This document shows positions 5,905 to 6,732 of a stretch of DNA of 6,732 nucleotides, piece after piece; position 1 is the first letter of the stretch, and the number at the start of each line of letters is the position of its first letter. The DNA is from VGJW01 sp035285595 (GTDB lineage Bacteria > Cyanobacteriota > Sericytochromatia > S15B-MN24 > VGJW01), in contig JAYKGV010000065.1 of NCBI GenBank assembly GCA_035285595.1, positions 1-6,732 of the forward strand. Direction: 5' to 3'. The notes below the pieces were generated by a model. It ran no database searches. It was not told the origin of the DNA and was given only the letters and a program-made list of their open reading frames with translations. The position numbers and the translations under genes are program-made.

Positions 5905-6732
5905 GGAGCGCCTGGACTATGCTGCTGCTCTCCCTGATGGGATGTGTCGCCGCACCGGGGCAAGGTTTCGGGACGGTCCCACAGGCGAGTCTGACCCTGA
6001 GCTGGCAGGGTAAGGGGCGTGTCCCGACGGGTGAGACGGCGGTCTGGCGCTCGGCCAGTCATCTCTTCGTGCTGGAGGATGGAGGCTTGAGCGTGCGCAC
6101 TGGGCCGTTGGTTCTGGAGGGAACGACCGGAACCGCGAGGACCGATGCGGCTGGGGGTGCGGCAACCTCCTTTGACCCCGCCGCTCCTCCGGCCGGCTTC
6201 AGCCTTTGTCACAACGGCCATTGCCATGCTGCGGACGGACGCCTGGTGCCTTATGACCAGGTGCCCCTCGAGCTGGCCCGAGCCAACGGCGAACTCGTCA
6301 CGCAGGATTTTCTCAGTCTGGGTCCCGCAGGCTTGCCGGACCCCGTGGGCGTGAGCCGGCCACAGGCGGAGATCGCCTTGTCCTGCGTCGGCTGCGCCTT
6401 GCCTGAGGGACGTCTTGTCTCGACGGCTCTCGGCCTCGAGGCGGTGCGTCTATCGGGCACGGTCACCTCTCGTGACCCCTTGAACCCGCTCGACGGAGAC
6501 GTTCGCCGGTTCGTCCTTGATTGGACCGGACCGGCGCTGGTGTTCCGCGATGCCGTCGATCTGCCGTTGTCGTGGACCCGACCAGAACGCTTGGCCCTCC
6601 GCGCACAACTCGAGATGCCCGAGGACCTGCTCGACGGCCTGCCGTGGGCCGACCTCGCCCGGTCTACGCCCGTCGGCACGTTGAGTCCCGCGTCGGATGC
6701 GGCGTCGCGTGAGGCCTTCCTGGCGTCCTTGG
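5901..6732 (+). CDS. Putative lipoprotein with Cys/His cluster, function unknown (3' end outside the window)
   Basis: An open frame runs without a stop from GTG 5901 to the window end (277 codons and counting), so the gene is incomplete. The GTG overlaps the preceding stop as GTGA. The N-terminus VRSAWTMLLLSLMGC gives a charged start, a short hydrophobic stretch and a lipobox-like LMGC, with C15 the likely lipidated cysteine. ATG 5919 has a better ribosome site (GAGGAG, 5903-5908) but leaves only eight residues before the cysteine, so the start is uncertain. The mature part looks soluble and beta-rich. It holds CHNGHCH at 103-109 and a CVGC pair at 162-165, which could bind metal or form disulfides; CHNGHCH is not the heme motif CxxCH. 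I do not recognise a characterised family. The context, directly after a metal-binding protein and a porin, suggests a periplasmic or outer-membrane metal-handling accessory, but this is inference. Codon use and GC match the neighbours. Confidence 0.72.
   Translation, partial: MRSAWTMLLLSLMGCVAAPGQGFGTVPQASLTLSWQGKGRVPTGETAVWRSASHLFVLEDGGLSVRTGPLVLEGTTGTARTDAAGGAATSFDPAAPPAGFSLCHNGHCHAADGRLVPYDQVPLELARANGELVTQDFLSLGPAGLPDPVGVSRPQAEIALSCVGCALPEGRLVSTALGLEAVRLSGTVTSRDPLNPLDGDVRRFVLDWTGPALVFRDAVDLPLSWTRPERLALRAQLEMPEDLLDGLPWADLARSTPVGTLSPASDAASREAFLASL

Noticed and set aside
6201..6227. CHNGHCH in the lipoprotein as a c-type cytochrome heme site
   Set aside because: Heme attachment needs CxxCH; here the cysteines are separated by four residues, so the motif does not qualify.

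Overview
This is a gene-dense, high-GC window with every credible gene on the + strand. It fits a Gram-negative bacterium: it holds an outer-membrane beta-barrel protein, a periplasmic metal-binding protein and a lipoprotein. The high GC, the short uncharged signal sequence of the barrel and the resemblance of the barrel to proteins I remember from myxobacteria-like and deltaproteobacterial genomes suggest that broad group. No marker gene fixes the taxonomy, so this is only a guess. I see no rRNA, tRNA, CRISPR array or insertion sequence.

Left half (1-3644), a lipid or organic-acid module. A 69-base leader with an imperfect hairpin and a GTAACG direct repeat precedes an acyl-CoA synthetase (70-1614). 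An SDR-family FabG-like 3-oxoacyl reductase (1648-2394) follows, then an MFS transporter (2391-3644) whose GTG start overlaps the reductase stop as GTGA. The tight spacing and strong ribosome binding sites indicate one transcript. A plausible reading is that the transporter moves a carboxylic acid, the synthetase activates it to a CoA thioester, and the dehydrogenase/reductase acts on a 3-hydroxy/3-oxoacyl thioester. The substrate is not known.

Right half (3717-6732, running off the end), a metal-acquisition module. It starts after the only sizeable intergenic gap (72 bases). It encodes a plugless outer-membrane barrel of the type sometimes labelled 'zinc-regulated TonB-dependent receptor' (3717-4979), a ZnuA/TroA-type metal-binding protein (4969-5904), and an incomplete lipoprotein with a CHNGHCH cluster and a CxxC pair (5901-6732+). 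All three genes overlap their neighbours. A 23-base near-perfect inverted repeat sits over the barrel start codon, just downstream of a possible extended -10 promoter. This is the layout expected for a Zur/Fur-type repressor acting on a leaderless or nearly leaderless mRNA.

The most interesting points are the barrel/SBP/Cys-His lipoprotein set with its putative operator, and a run of ten G inside the cofactor-binding motif of the reductase gene.
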